DNA of 64,000 bases from Arthrobacter zhangbolii (GCF_022869865.1 NZ_CP094984.1:3038001-3102000); one strand, 5' to 3'; shown: positions 9,139 to 18,890, counted from the stretch's first letter. Notes: generated by a model not told the origin, from the letters alone. Program-made: numbers and translations.

Positions 9139-10461
9139 ATGCCAAAGGATGCAAGACACTGGGGGCGCTCCCGGAAAGGGGCCCGGTCCGCCGTCGGCGT
9201 TGCCCTGGCCCTCGGTGCGACTCTCCTGACCGGCTGCGGATCCGATGAGGGCGCAGCACCAACACTGACTTGGTACATCAACCCGGACGCCGGCGGACAG
9301 GCCGAACTGGCCAAACAGTGCAGCGACGCGTCCAACGGCGCCTACACCATCGAAACATCCCTGCTCCCCAACGACGCCGCTTCGCAGCGCGAGCAGCTGG
9401 CACGGCGTCTGGCCGCCGGGGATAAGTCCATGGACATCATGAGCCTGGACCCGCCGAACGTCCCGGAGTACGCGGAACCGGGCTATCTCGCCCCGGTTCC
9501 CGACGACGTCGCAGAGCGCACTACGCAGGGGGTCCTGGAAGGTGCCCTGGCAGGTGCGAAGTGGAAGGACGAAGTGGTGGCCGTCCCGTTCTGGGCCAAC
9601 ACGCAGATCCTCTGGTATCGCAAATCCGTGGCTGAAGCCGCAGGGCTCGATATGAGCAAGCCGGTGACCTGGGACCAGATCATCGAAGCCGCGAAGAGCC
9701 AGGACAAATACATCGGCGTGCAGGGGGCACGTGCGGAATCCATGACCGTCTGGGTCAATGCCCTGGTGGCATCGGCCGGCGGCACCATCGTGGAGAATCC
9801 CGATGCCTCTGCCGATGAAATCCAGCTTGGCCTCGACAGTGATGCCGGCAAGCAGGCGGCCGAGGTGGTCTCTACCATTGGCAAGGAAGGACTCGGCGGG
9901 CCGGGCCTGCCCACCCAGACCGAAAACACGTCCATGGTCCAGTTCCAGGGTGACCAGGGCTCCTTTATGGTGAACTATCCGTTCGTCTGGCCCGCCACCA
10001 ATGCATCGGTGGAGGAAGGCGCGCTGCCGGAGTCCCTCATTGACGACATCGGCTGGACACTGTTTCCGGCCATGAACGAGGGTGAGGACACCGCTCCCCC
10101 GCTCGGCGGCATTAACCTCGGTGTGGGCTCCAACAGCCAGCACCCGGACCTGGCCTACGAGGCCATCGAGTGCATCGTGTCGCCGGAAAACCAGGCCCAG
10201 TACTTTGAGACCAACGGCAACCCGCCCTCGAATGAAGCCGCCTACGAGACTCCGGGCATCGAAGAGACCTTCCCGATGGCCCCGACCATCCGGGATTCGC
10301 TCGAGCTGGCCGTACCGCGCCCGCAGACCCCGTACTACAACGAAATCTCCACCGGCATCCAGCAGACGTGGACTCCGCCGAGCGACGTCAATCCGGATAC
10401 CACCCCGGCCACCAGCCAGGAGTTCATCACTGAGGTCCTTCGAGGGGAGAAACTGCTGTGA
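9139..10461 (+). CDS. Sugar ABC transporter substrate-binding lipoprotein
   Basis: A 440-aa extracytoplasmic solute receptor, first gene of a four-gene importer operon. The N terminus has basic residues, a hydrophobic stretch and a lipobox LLTGCGS with Cys33 as the lipidated residue. The mature part shows family-1 sugar-binding patterns: LTWYINPDAGGQAELAKQC, VPFWANTQILWYRKSVAEAAG and PLGGINLGVGSNSQHPDLAYEAI. It resembles LpqY-type trehalose/maltose receptors, but the exact sugar cannot be read from sequence. The ATG at 9139 is preceded by GGAGG; the frame is open upstream but without a signal peptide. Its stop overlaps the next start by four bases. Confidence 0.85.
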   Translation: MPKDARHWGRSRKGARSAVGVALALGATLLTGCGSDEGAAPTLTWYINPDAGGQAELAKQCSDASNGAYTIETSLLPNDAASQREQLARRLAAGDKSMDIMSLDPPNVPEYAEPGYLAPVPDDVAERTTQGVLEGALAGAKWKDEVVAVPFWANTQILWYRKSVAEAAGLDMSKPVTWDQIIEAAKSQDKYIGVQGARAESMTVWVNALVASAGGTIVENPDASADEIQLGLDSDAGKQAAEVVSTIGKEGLGGPGLPTQTENTSMVQFQGDQGSFMVNYPFVWPATNASVEEGALPESLIDDIGWTLFPAMNEGEDTAPPLGGINLGVGSNSQHPDLAYEAIECIVSPENQAQYFETNGNPPSNEAAYETPGIEETFPMAPTIRDSLELAVPRPQTPYYNEISTGIQQTWTPPSDVNPDTTPATSQEFITEVLRGEKLL

Positions 10462-11420
10462 GCACATCCATAGATGCGGTCCGGAACACCCCGGCCGAAG
10501 CAGCACCGCGCAAACAGCCCCTCAGCGACCGCGCCAAGGCTGAACGGCGGCTTGGTTTCTGGCTGGCGGGACCGGCTTTCATCATCATGCTGGCGGTCAC
10601 CGCCTACCCCATCCTGCTGGCACTGTGGGACTCCCTGTTCAAATACCGGCTGACGGCCCCGGACGACCGCGCATTCGTCGGTCTGGGCAACTACGCCACC
10701 ATCCTCACGGACGGGCTCTTCTGGCGGGATCTGGGTGTGACGGTGCTGATCACGGTGATCACGGTGGTGGTGGAACTCATCCTGGGTTTCGCGCTGGCAC
10801 TGGTCATGAACAGCGCACTGAAGGCCGTCCGTGGCTGGCTCCGAACCGCCATCCTGGTGCCGTACGGCATCATTACCGTTGTTTCGGCCTTCGCCTGGTT
10901 CTACGCGTTCGACATCAACTCCGGGTACATCAACAGCTGGTTCAGCTGGGTGCCGGGCATAGATCCGGACCTGAACTGGTTTGCCGACACCTGGACGGCC
11001 CTGTTTGTCATCATGGCATCGGAAATCTGGAAAACCACCCCGTTCATCTCCCTGCTGCTTCTGGCCGGCCTGGCCCAGGTGCCCGGGGAGCTGACCGAAG
11101 CTGCGGAAGTGGACGGCGCCACCTGGTGGCAGCGGATGTCCAGGGTCATCATCCCGAACATGAAGGCCGCCATCATGGTTGCCGTGCTGTTCCGGGCACT
11201 GGATGCCTTCCGCATTTTCGACAACGTCTACATCATGACCAACGGCGCGTACGGTACCGAGGTGCTCTCGCTGCTGGCCTACCGGACCTCGATCACGCGC
11301 CTGGAGATCGGCATGGGGTCCGCCGTGTCCGTCCTGCTGTTCATCTGCGTCATCATCATCTGTTTCATCGCCATCAAACTGTTCAAAGTGGACCTTTCCG
11401 GCGCACGAGGGGGTAACTAG
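10458..11420 (+). CDS. Sugar ABC transporter permease (MalF/SugA-like)
   Basis: A 320-aa inner membrane subunit with six predicted helices after a 30-residue cytoplasmic tail. The EAA loop that contacts the ATPase reads EAAEVDGATWWQRMSRVIIPNM. It overlaps the binding-protein gene by GTGA and the next permease gene by a single base (TAGTG), so the operon is translationally coupled. It pairs with the following permease to form the channel. Confidence 0.88.
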   Translation: MSTSIDAVRNTPAEAAPRKQPLSDRAKAERRLGFWLAGPAFIIMLAVTAYPILLALWDSLFKYRLTAPDDRAFVGLGNYATILTDGLFWRDLGVTVLITVITVVVELILGFALALVMNSALKAVRGWLRTAILVPYGIITVVSAFAWFYAFDINSGYINSWFSWVPGIDPDLNWFADTWTALFVIMASEIWKTTPFISLLLLAGLAQVPGELTEAAEVDGATWWQRMSRVIIPNMKAAIMVAVLFRALDAFRIFDNVYIMTNGAYGTEVLSLLAYRTSITRLEIGMGSAVSVLLFICVIIICFIAIKLFKVDLSGARGGN

Positions 11421-12262
11421 TGAAGTCCTCACCAGTCAAACGGCGGGTCATTTGGACCATCATTTCGGTCCTGGTCATTCTCTACGCGCTCTTCCCGGTG
11501 GCCTCGATCTTCGCGACCTCGTTCAAGCTCCCCAGTGACCTGACCTCCGGGACCTTCCTTCCCACCAACTGGTCAACCAGCAACTACGAGCAGATCCTGG
11601 TGGGCGACGCCCAGGGACTGTTCCTCAGTTCGCTCCGGAACTCGATCGGCATCTGCCTCATCGCGACGTTCATCGCGGTCATCCTGGCCACGCTGTGCGC
11701 GTACGCGATTGCCCGGTTGGACTTCCCCGGTAAGAAACTGGTCCTGACCACCGCGCTGGGTGTTTCCATCTTCCCGGTGATCTCCATCGTGACCCCGCTG
11801 TTCAACCTGTGGCGCAACATCGGCCTGTACGACACCTGGCCGGGCCTGATCATCCCCTACCTGTCCCTGACCCTGCCGATCTCCATCTGGACGCTCGCAG
11901 CGTTCTTCCGGCAGATCCCGTGGGAGCTGGAGCAGGCCGCACAGGTGGACGGCGCCACCACGTGGCAGGCGTTCCGCAAGGCCATCGTGCCCCTGGCTGC
12001 GCCGGGTGTTTTCACCACCGCCATCATCGCGTTCTTCATCGCGTGGAATGACTTTGTGTACGGCATCTCGCTGACCTCAACAGAGGCTGCCCGCCCCGTC
12101 CCGGCAGCGCTGGCGTTCTTTACCGGGGCGTCACAGTTCGAGGAGCCCACCGGTGCCATCTCCGCGGCAGCCATCATTGTCACCATTCCCGTAGTTGTCC
12201 TGGTGCTGGCGTTCCAGCGCCAAATCGTCTCCGGTCTAACCCAGGGCGCCGTCAAGGGCTAG
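11420..12262 (+). CDS. Sugar ABC transporter permease (MalG/SugB-like)
   Basis: The 280-aa second channel subunit, with six helices. The EAA motif reads EQAAQVDGATTWQAFRKAIVPLAAPG and is followed by the usual FFIAWNDFVYG segment. The GTG start overlaps the preceding stop in TAGTG. A short hairpin (AAGGGC-TAGC-GCCCTT, 12254-12269) spans its stop codon, 39 bp before the ATPase gene, and might tune the ratio of permease to ATPase. Confidence 0.88.
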   Translation: MKSSPVKRRVIWTIISVLVILYALFPVASIFATSFKLPSDLTSGTFLPTNWSTSNYEQILVGDAQGLFLSSLRNSIGICLIATFIAVILATLCAYAIARLDFPGKKLVLTTALGVSIFPVISIVTPLFNLWRNIGLYDTWPGLIIPYLSLTLPISIWTLAAFFRQIPWELEQAAQVDGATTWQAFRKAIVPLAAPGVFTTAIIAFFIAWNDFVYGISLTSTEAARPVPAALAFFTGASQFEEPTGAISAAAIIVTIPVVVLVLAFQRQIVSGLTQGAVKG

Positions 12263-12301
12263 CGCCCTTCGGCATCCGGACTCAGAAAAGGATCCCTAAC
12301 C

Positions 12302-13558
12302 ATGGCATCTATTACGCTCAACCACCTCGTCAAGAAGTACGGCGACGGTTTCCCGGCCGTCAACGACGTCAGCCTGGACATTGCCGACGGTGAGTTCATC
12401 ATTCTGGTGGGCCCCTCCGGCTGCGGCAAGTCCACCCTGTTGCGCATGATCGTTGGCCTGGAGGACATCACCTCCGGAGACCTGCTGATCAACGGCGAAC
12501 GCGTCAATGACAAGGCACCGCGGGACCGCAACCTGGCCATGGTGTTCCAGAACTACGCGCTGTATCCGCACCTGACCGTGTACGAAAACATCGCCTTCCC
12601 GCTTCGCCTGAACAAGGGCAAGTACAAGGAGGAGCAGGTCAAGAAGCTGGTGACCGATGCGGCCGCCACCCTGGAGCTGACCGACCACCTGGAACGCAAA
12701 CCCGCCAACCTTTCCGGCGGGCAGCGGCAGCGTGTGGCCATGGGCCGTGCCATCGTCAGGCAAGCTGATGCCTTCCTGTTCGACGAGCCGCTGTCCAACC
12801 TGGACGCCAAACTGCGCGGACAAATGCGGTCCGAAATTGCACAGATGCAGCGCCGGCTGGGAACCACCAGCGTGTACGTCACCCACGACCAGACCGAGGC
12901 CATGACGCTCGGTGACCGGGTGGCCGTACTCAAGAAGGGCGTCCTGCAGCAGGTGGCTTCTCCCCGGGAACTCTATGAACAGCCGGTCAACCTGTTTGTG
13001 GCCGGTTTCATCGGTTCACCGTCCATGAACTTCCTGCCGGCCACCCTTGAAAACAATGTGTTGAAGACCGCGGTGGGTGACATCCGCATCCCCGAGGAAA
13101 AGGCCGCCAAAGCCGCCGGCAAAAAGGTGGTACTGGTCGGGATCCGCCCCGAGTTCTTCGAAGATGCGTCCCTTGTGGAGGAGAGCAAGCTGCACCACGG
13201 GTCCACGTTCACCGCACCGATCACCCACACCGAGTGGCTTGGCAACGAGCAGTACGGGTACATCCACTTCGATCCGACCCCCGAGGTCAGGGAGCTGCTC
13301 GACAGCCTGGCCCGGGATATGGATGCCGACGAGCTGCGCCCGCAGGTGGTGGTGACCCTTGACGCCGCCAGCCGGATCCGCGGCGGCCGGGACGCTGAGC
13401 TGTGGCTGGACACCCGCAAGGTGCACCTGTTCGATCCGGAGACAGGGGAGAACCTGACCCGCGATGCGGACGCCGGCGCCCGCCTGACCGAGGAAGCCAA
13501 CGCCGCCCGGGCCGAGGAAATCGCGGCCGCACGTGACGAGGTTCCCGCCGCTTCCTAA
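12302..13558 (+). CDS. Sugar ABC transporter ATP-binding protein (MsmX/SugC/UgpC type)
   Basis: A 418-aa ATPase of the CUT1 importer class. Walker A is GPSGCGKST, the Q-loop lies in MVFQNYALYPHLTV, the signature is LSGGQRQRVAMGRAI, Walker B is AFLFDEPLSNLD and the switch histidine is in VTHDQTEAM. After the nucleotide-binding domain comes a TOBE/MalK-like regulatory region. The last 45 residues are alanine- and glutamate-rich and extend beyond typical homologues of 360-390 aa. This is the last gene of the importer operon. A proprietary ATPase here contrasts with organisms that share one ATPase among many sugar importers. Confidence 0.92.
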   Translation: MASITLNHLVKKYGDGFPAVNDVSLDIADGEFIILVGPSGCGKSTLLRMIVGLEDITSGDLLINGERVNDKAPRDRNLAMVFQNYALYPHLTVYENIAFPLRLNKGKYKEEQVKKLVTDAAATLELTDHLERKPANLSGGQRQRVAMGRAIVRQADAFLFDEPLSNLDAKLRGQMRSEIAQMQRRLGTTSVYVTHDQTEAMTLGDRVAVLKKGVLQQVASPRELYEQPVNLFVAGFIGSPSMNFLPATLENNVLKTAVGDIRIPEEKAAKAAGKKVVLVGIRPEFFEDASLVEESKLHHGSTFTAPITHTEWLGNEQYGYIHFDPTPEVRELLDSLARDMDADELRPQVVVTLDAASRIRGGRDAELWLDTRKVHLFDPETGENLTRDADAGARLTEEANAARAEEIAAARDEVPAAS

Positions 13559-13579
13559 CGACGCCTGGCCCACCTGACA

Positions 13580-13613
13580 CGAAGGCCGGAGCGGGACACC
13601 GATCCGGCCTTCG
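13580..13613 (+). terminator. Terminator-like hairpin after the sugar importer operon
   Basis: The 11-bp stem CGAAGGCCGGA / TCCGGCCTTCG has a 12-nt loop and sits 21 bp after the ATPase stop. No T-run follows, so it may be a weak or Rho-assisted terminator. Confidence 0.5.
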
Positions 13614-13640
13614 CCTGTCAGGACAGGTAACGTAATACCG

Positions 13641-14618
13641 GTGCAGGGAACATCACCGGTAATCAAGGCAGTGGCCGCATGGCTGCTAGCCCTCATGCTC
13701 ACTATCGCCGCCGCCATCGTGGCGGTCTATTTCGTCAATGCCAAGGCTTACGGGCCCGAGCAGCATATCCACGACTATGTCCGGACGCTCACTGACGGTG
13801 ACGGCGGTCAGGCCCTGGGTCTGCTCCACGCCGACGTCCCGGAGGCCAACGCCGCATTGCTCGACGACGACGCCCTCCGCGCATCTGTCGAGGGGCTGGC
13901 CATATCCGGGTTCGGCGACGTAAAGGACATCGGCGAGAACCGGGTCGAGGTACCCGTGACCTACACCTACGGGGACACGGAGGAAACCGCCACCTTCGTT
14001 CTGGAGAACACTGGCAAACGCTGGCTGTTCTTCGATACGTGGGATTTCGTTCCCTCGACACTGCCCACCGTCCAGATCACTGCCCCCGTACTGCGCGAAG
14101 CGTCGCTGAACGGTGTCCGGGTCACGCTGCCCGAGGGCAGCAACACCTTCGCCGCCTTCCCGCTCTCGCGGGTGGCCGCCTCATACAAAAGCCAGTACCT
14201 GGCTGCACCGGAAGAGTCCGCGGTGGTCACCGCCGAGTCCGGACGGCAGCTCACGCTGGCACCCGAAGCCACCGATGAACTGCTCTCAAAGGTGGACACG
14301 GGAATCCGTGAATTCCTGGACGGTTGCACGGCCGAAGACCGCCTGGCGCCGCCCGGATGCCCGTTCTACCACCTGACCAATAACCGGGTGGAGCAGCCCA
14401 TCAAGTGGAGCATCGCCAGCTATCCGGAGGTGGAACTGACGCAGGCAGAGGGCCGCTGGATCCTGAGCCCGCTGACCGGCACGGCCCGGGTCACTGCCAC
14501 CCAGGTGGATCTGTTCACCGGCGACAAGAGCCCGCTGGTAGCCGAGGAGGAATTCACGTTCAACGCCGCACTGCGGGTGGACGGCGAGGATGTAACCCTC
14601 AGCCCGCAGGTGAACTGA
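13641..14618 (+). CDS. Membrane-anchored protein of unknown function
   Basis: A 325-aa protein with one N-terminal transmembrane segment (about residues 8-32: IKAVAAWLLALMLTIAAAIV) and a large outside domain made mostly of predicted beta strands. The IHDYVRTLTDGDGGQALGLL stretch, followed by two Ig-like or NTF2-like strand-rich segments, recalls actinobacterial cell-surface proteins that look like lumazine-binding or TcaA C-terminal domains, but I do not recognise a named family. The start is a GTG with no strong ribosome binding site. It has its own transcription unit, ending in a bidirectional terminator shared with the convergent NHL-thioredoxin gene. Confidence 0.65.
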   Translation: MQGTSPVIKAVAAWLLALMLTIAAAIVAVYFVNAKAYGPEQHIHDYVRTLTDGDGGQALGLLHADVPEANAALLDDDALRASVEGLAISGFGDVKDIGENRVEVPVTYTYGDTEETATFVLENTGKRWLFFDTWDFVPSTLPTVQITAPVLREASLNGVRVTLPEGSNTFAAFPLSRVAASYKSQYLAAPEESAVVTAESGRQLTLAPEATDELLSKVDTGIREFLDGCTAEDRLAPPGCPFYHLTNNRVEQPIKWSIASYPEVELTQAEGRWILSPLTGTARVTATQVDLFTGDKSPLVAEEEFTFNAALRVDGEDVTLSPQVN

Positions 14619-14648
14619 CAACCCCGGCAGCGCAGCACCGCATGCCAT

Positions 14649-14690
14649 AACAAAACCGCCCCGGCCATTTACGGCCGGGGCGGTTTTGTT
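14649..14690. terminator. Bidirectional intrinsic terminator
   Basis: A perfect 18-bp stem (arms 14649-14666 and 14673-14690) with loop ATTTAC lies between two convergent genes. The arm ends in TTTTGTT on the plus strand and the mirror image on the minus strand, so it can stop transcription from both sides. Confidence 0.9.
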
Positions 14691-14712
14691 CTACGTTCGG
14701 TTCCGCGGGGGG

Positions 14713-16674
14713 TCAGTCCAGTCCGCGCAGGTCCAGGACCAGTTCGGATTCCCCGCCCGGGGTGATCACAACCGGGATACCCCAGTCCTGCTGGTACATG
14801 TGGCACGCAGCGTGGTCGGGGATCTCTCCGCCGGGCTCGCCGTCGCAGGCCGCCGCACGGGCAGTGATGTGCAGGACGCCTTCGGTAACCGTGTCGGAAA
14901 GGACGATGTCCCGGGTCAGCCCCGTGGCCGTGCCGCCGCCGGAGACGAGCAGCTCTTCCGGGGAGGCGGAGATCTTCAGCTGCGTGGGGTCACCCCAGCG
15001 GTCGTCGAGCTTCTGTCCCTTGGGAGCTGCGAAGCGGACGGTGAGGGCCATCGGGCCGGCCTCCACGGCGGTCTTGGGGCGCTGTGTCTGGCGGGCCCCC
15101 TCGTCCACGGACTGGGCTTCCTTGGGGATCGGCAGCCGGAGCAGCTGATGCCGGTTGGATTCCACCACAATAAGCAGGGGCTCCCCGGCACTGCTGTCCA
15201 CCAGGACATCCGAGGGTTCGGAGAGGCCGCGGGCCAGGGTGGAGACGGTGCCGGTAGCCGGGTCGTAACGGCGCACCGCGCCGTTGTACGTGTCGGCGAT
15301 GGCTACGGAACCATCGGGCAGCACTGCAACGCCCAGCGGGTGCTGCAGCCGGGCAGCAGCTGCCTCACCATCACGGAACCCGAAGTCGAACAGACCGGCA
15401 CCAACCGCGGTTTCCACCGTGACCCCGGCGTCGCTGACCGTGAGACGGCGCAGGGCCGACGTTTCGGAATCAGCCACCCACAGGTTGCCGTCGGCGTCTT
15501 CGGCCAGCCCGGAGGACTGGGCAAACCAGGATTCAGCCGCCGCTCCGTCGAGCAGGCCCTCCAAGCCGGTGCCGGCGAGGACGCTGACCGCACCGGTGAG
15601 CGGATCGAACGCGAAGATCTGGTGGGTGCCGGCCATGGCAACCACCAGGCGCTGCAGCCGTGCGGACCACACAAGGTCCCAGGGGGAGGACAGCGAGACC
15701 TTCAGCGGGTCCGCGCCGAGCAGATCCGAGGCATCCGCCGGAGCACTGTCCGCGAGGCCGGGTACCGCAGGCTCAGCGGATTCGGCAGCTGAACCGGCCT
15801 TGGTCTGGTTCCCGGCATCGAGCAACCTTTGCACGCCGTTGCCGGCGAGGGTGGATACGGTGCCCGTTTCGAGGTTCACGCCGCGCAGGCGGTGGTTCAC
15901 GGTGTCCGCGACAACGACGTCGTACCCGGCCTGTTCCGCCACTGCAGCGGGCAGCAGGGCCACACCCTGGGGTTCATTGAACTGTGCAGTACCGGCGTCG
16001 CCGTCGGCCCAGCCCTTGGTCCCGTGGCCGATGACCCGGCGGACGGTAGTGAGATCCGCCTCCAGTTCCACGAGGCGGTGGTGGCCGGTGTCTGCCACCA
16101 GGAAGGTGCCGCCCGGCAGTGCCGTGACCTTGCCGGGGAAGCGCAGGTCACCGGCAGTAGGCTCTGCAGGCACGTAGGGGCCGTCTCCGCGGTGCAGGGT
16201 GCCCTTGGCCTCGTGTTCCTCCACAAGCTCGGCTACAAGCGATTCCAGGCCCGCTGCGTGCCCTTCACCGGACAGGTGCGCCACGATGTAGCCCTCCGGG
16301 TCCAGCACCACGAGGGTGGGCCAGGCGCGGGCGGTATAGGCCTGCCAGGTGACCAGCTCGGGATCATCCAGCACCGGATGGTGGATTTCGTAGCGTTCCA
16401 CGGCCGCAGCCAGCGCTACCGGGTCAGCTTCATGCTCGAACTTGGGCGAATGCACGCCCACGGTGACCAGCACATCGGAGTACTTCTCTTCCAGGGGCCT
16501 CAGTTCGTCCAGCACGTGCAGGCAGTTGATGCAGCAGAAAGTCCAGAAATCCAGCAGCACGATCTTGCCGCGGAGATCTTCAAGGGTCAGCTGCCGGCCG
16601 CCGGTGTTCAGCCAGTTCCGGCCCTCAAGCTCAGAGGCCCGCACCCGGTATCCGGCGCGCACGGTTTCAGTCAT
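14713..16674 (-). CDS. Thioredoxin-like protein with NHL repeats (NHLRC2-like)
   Basis: A 653-aa, probably cytoplasmic, protein. An N-terminal thioredoxin-like/AhpC-TSA domain (about 1-165) carries WTFCCINC at residues 44-51, with the Cys48-x-x-Cys51 redox pair. This is followed by at least five NHL/beta-propeller blades (LFLVADTGHHRLVELE-type and VADTVNHRLRGVN repeats) and a C-terminal strand-rich domain ending LDLRGLD. The same architecture is found in human NHLRC2. The cellular role in bacteria is not established. The ATG overlaps the stop of the upstream CopD-CtaG gene in TAATG, so the two are translationally coupled, suggesting a role linked to copper or cytochrome oxidase assembly. Confidence 0.85.
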   Translation of the reverse strand: MTETVRAGYRVRASELEGRNWLNTGGRQLTLEDLRGKIVLLDFWTFCCINCLHVLDELRPLEEKYSDVLVTVGVHSPKFEHEADPVALAAAVERYEIHHPVLDDPELVTWQAYTARAWPTLVVLDPEGYIVAHLSGEGHAAGLESLVAELVEEHEAKGTLHRGDGPYVPAEPTAGDLRFPGKVTALPGGTFLVADTGHHRLVELEADLTTVRRVIGHGTKGWADGDAGTAQFNEPQGVALLPAAVAEQAGYDVVVADTVNHRLRGVNLETGTVSTLAGNGVQRLLDAGNQTKAGSAAESAEPAVPGLADSAPADASDLLGADPLKVSLSSPWDLVWSARLQRLVVAMAGTHQIFAFDPLTGAVSVLAGTGLEGLLDGAAAESWFAQSSGLAEDADGNLWVADSETSALRRLTVSDAGVTVETAVGAGLFDFGFRDGEAAAARLQHPLGVAVLPDGSVAIADTYNGAVRRYDPATGTVSTLARGLSEPSDVLVDSSAGEPLLIVVESNRHQLLRLPIPKEAQSVDEGARQTQRPKTAVEAGPMALTVRFAAPKGQKLDDRWGDPTQLKISASPEELLVSGGGTATGLTRDIVLSDTVTEGVLHITARAAACDGEPGGEIPDHAACHMYQQDWGIPVVITPGGESELVLDLRGLD

Positions 16675-18890
16675 TAACGATCTCCTTGGTCCGGGGTCCT
16701 GGCATCACGCTGCGCCAGGTTTGCAAACATGTTGTTGTAAGCGGCGAGGTCGGCGTCATTATTCCGCTCCGCTGCGCGGTCCGATCGGCGGGTCTCCCGC
16801 GCATCGGACTTGGACCACTGATACGCGACGCCGATGGCGACGAAGAGGGTCGGGATTTCACCGATCCCCCACATCAGGGAGCCGCCGAGCTGCTGGTCCT
16901 CCAGCGCGGAGAGACCCCATTCCCGGCCCATGTTGCCGAAGTAGGAGGCCTGGATCAGCGAGGTCCCGCCCATCACCGCCACACCGAAGAAGGCGTGGAA
17001 GGCCATGGTGGCCAGCAGGATGACCAGGCGCAGCGGGTACGGTGCCCGGCTGGGCAGCGGATCGATCCCGATCATCGTCAGGATGAAGATGTAGCCCGTG
17101 AGCAGGAAGTGAACCACCATCAGTTCATGGCCCACGTGTTCCCGCAGGGCAAATCCGAACAGGTCCGAGTAGTAGAAGACCACAATTGATCCGGCAAAGT
17201 TCACGGCAGCGAAGATCGGATTGGTGATGATCTTCGAGTAGCGCGAATGCACGCCGATCAGGATCCATTCACGGATACCCCGGGTGCCGTCCGGCCGCGG
17301 AGGAAGAGCCTTGAGCGCAAGGGTCACGGGGGCGCCGAGCACCAGGAACAGGGGAACCACCATGGTCAGGGCCATATGGCCGAGCATGTGGGTGCTGAAC
17401 AGGACCATGCCGTACACCTGGGGTGCACCGCAGGTGATGTAGAACAGGGCCACCAGGCCAACGAGCCAGCAGATGGTCCTTAGCACCGGCCATTTGTCTC
17501 CGCGCCGGCGGACCTTGACCGCGCCGATCAGATAGGACGTGGCGAGGGTGAGGATGATGGCCACCCAGAGCCAGTCCGGCCGCCACTCGGTCAGGTAGCG
17601 TTCGGGCGTCAGCTCGGGCGGAAGGTCGTAGCCGGTGAGGATCCGGGCCGGGGAGGCATCCGGGGGAAGCTCTTCCGAGCGCGGCGGCGCGGTGCGGCCC
17701 AGGGCCACGGCAACGCCGGAAACGGCGCCCATCACCGCCAGTTCCACGGCGATCAGCTGCCACAGCACGCGCTGGGCTGAAAGCTCACCCTTCGACCCGG
17801 GGACGGCGGCGGTGCCGGTTGCTGCTGCTGACGGTGTGCGCGCCGGGTTGGCGCCGGCAAGCCGGGGAATGATCCAGCGTCGGTGCATCAGCCCCAGAAG
17901 GCCCAGCAGGAGCGTCAGTGCCGCCTTGGTGATCACCAAGGCGCCCCATTCCGTGGCGAGCTGGCCCGGGGAGGTAATGCGCAGGGAAGCGTTAACGACG
18001 CCGGAGAGAAAGACGAGCGCAAAGGCAAAACCGGCCAGTGCGGAGAACCGGGTCAGGACTACCCCGGTAATGGATCCGAGTTGCCGGGAGATTACGGCCA
18101 GCACGATCATGCCGCCGATCCAGAGGCAGACGCCGAGCAGATGCAGACCGATGGAATTCACCGCCGCGCTGTGGTCATCACCACCGGCAGAATGCCCGAT
18201 CAGGGCCGTGGGCAGGAGTGCGCCGGCGGCGAGAATGCCGGTAAAGGCCAGCATGTTCAGGGACCGGACGCCGAAGGACAGTGCGGTGACAACGGCGGCA
18301 ATAATGCTCACGGCCAGCCAGGCCCGGCCGGTGGCGAAGTCTGTCAGGAAGGACGCCAGGCCGGATGTGTAAGTGGGGTCCCCGCTCAGCGGCAGCCCGG
18401 AGACGTCGGAGTAGGTGAACACCATGACTGCCAGCGCCGACAGGGTCCAGGTGACAGCCGCCGCCGAGGTCAGTGTCAGAGTGCGGGTGAAGGCCGGATG
18501 TTCCGGTTCCGCCGATGCCGTCCGTTCCGTGGCGGACTTGCGGCTGCGTTTGTAGTTCAGGTTCTTGGGCAGGATCGCCACGGCGAACACCAGTGAGCCG
18601 ATCACTGCGGCCATGGAAACGTTCTGCACCGCTTTGGCCACGGGCAGCGCCCAGCGTGTCAGTGCACCGGGATCGCCCAGCTGTGAGGCGCCTGCTGCGC
18701 CGGTGAAGAGCAGCGCTGCCACCAGGGCCACGAGAACCAGTGCCCCGGCCGCCGCCAGCCAGCCGTTGCGTACCGCCGGAACGGCGTTGCCGCTACCCCT
18801 CGGGGCAGCGGATTCGTCCCGGCTTCCGGCGTTCGGGGGCAGCGAACTGCCTGCGGAGCGGTCGGTCTGGGTTTTGGCGGATTTTGGCAC
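16674..18890 (-). CDS. CopD-CtaG fusion: copper transport / cytochrome c oxidase assembly membrane protein
   Basis: A 738-aa polytopic protein. Residues 45-390 hold about nine helices with the CopD-like copper-resistance pattern (ALIGHSAGGDDHSAAVNSIGLHLLGV with conserved His). Residues 430-700 form a caa3-type CtaG domain (STHMLGHMALTMVVPLFLVLGAP; HELMVVHFLLTGYIF; MAFHAFFGVAVMG), again rich in membrane histidines likely to bind copper. Together they are expected to handle copper for cytochrome oxidase assembly at the cytoplasmic membrane. The start is a GTG before PKSAKTQTDRS. The first 40 residues are a polar cytoplasmic tail. It is the first gene of a two-gene operon with the NHL-thioredoxin gene. 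Confidence 0.88.
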   Translation of the reverse strand: MPKSAKTQTDRSAGSSLPPNAGSRDESAAPRGSGNAVPAVRNGWLAAAGALVLVALVAALLFTGAAGASQLGDPGALTRWALPVAKAVQNVSMAAVIGSLVFAVAILPKNLNYKRSRKSATERTASAEPEHPAFTRTLTLTSAAAVTWTLSALAVMVFTYSDVSGLPLSGDPTYTSGLASFLTDFATGRAWLAVSIIAAVVTALSFGVRSLNMLAFTGILAAGALLPTALIGHSAGGDDHSAAVNSIGLHLLGVCLWIGGMIVLAVISRQLGSITGVVLTRFSALAGFAFALVFLSGVVNASLRITSPGQLATEWGALVITKAALTLLLGLLGLMHRRWIIPRLAGANPARTPSAAATGTAAVPGSKGELSAQRVLWQLIAVELAVMGAVSGVAVALGRTAPPRSEELPPDASPARILTGYDLPPELTPERYLTEWRPDWLWVAIILTLATSYLIGAVKVRRRGDKWPVLRTICWLVGLVALFYITCGAPQVYGMVLFSTHMLGHMALTMVVPLFLVLGAPVTLALKALPPRPDGTRGIREWILIGVHSRYSKIITNPIFAAVNFAGSIVVFYYSDLFGFALREHVGHELMVVHFLLTGYIFILTMIGIDPLPSRAPYPLRLVILLATMAFHAFFGVAVMGGTSLIQASYFGNMGREWGLSALEDQQLGGSLMWGIGEIPTLFVAIGVAYQWSKSDARETRRSDRAAERNNDADLAAYNNMFANLAQRDARTPDQGDR

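Noticed and set aside
9112-11432. Long minus-strand frames across the sugar importer operon
   Set aside because: They lie antisense to genes with clear Walker, EAA and lipobox motifs and show no protein family features.
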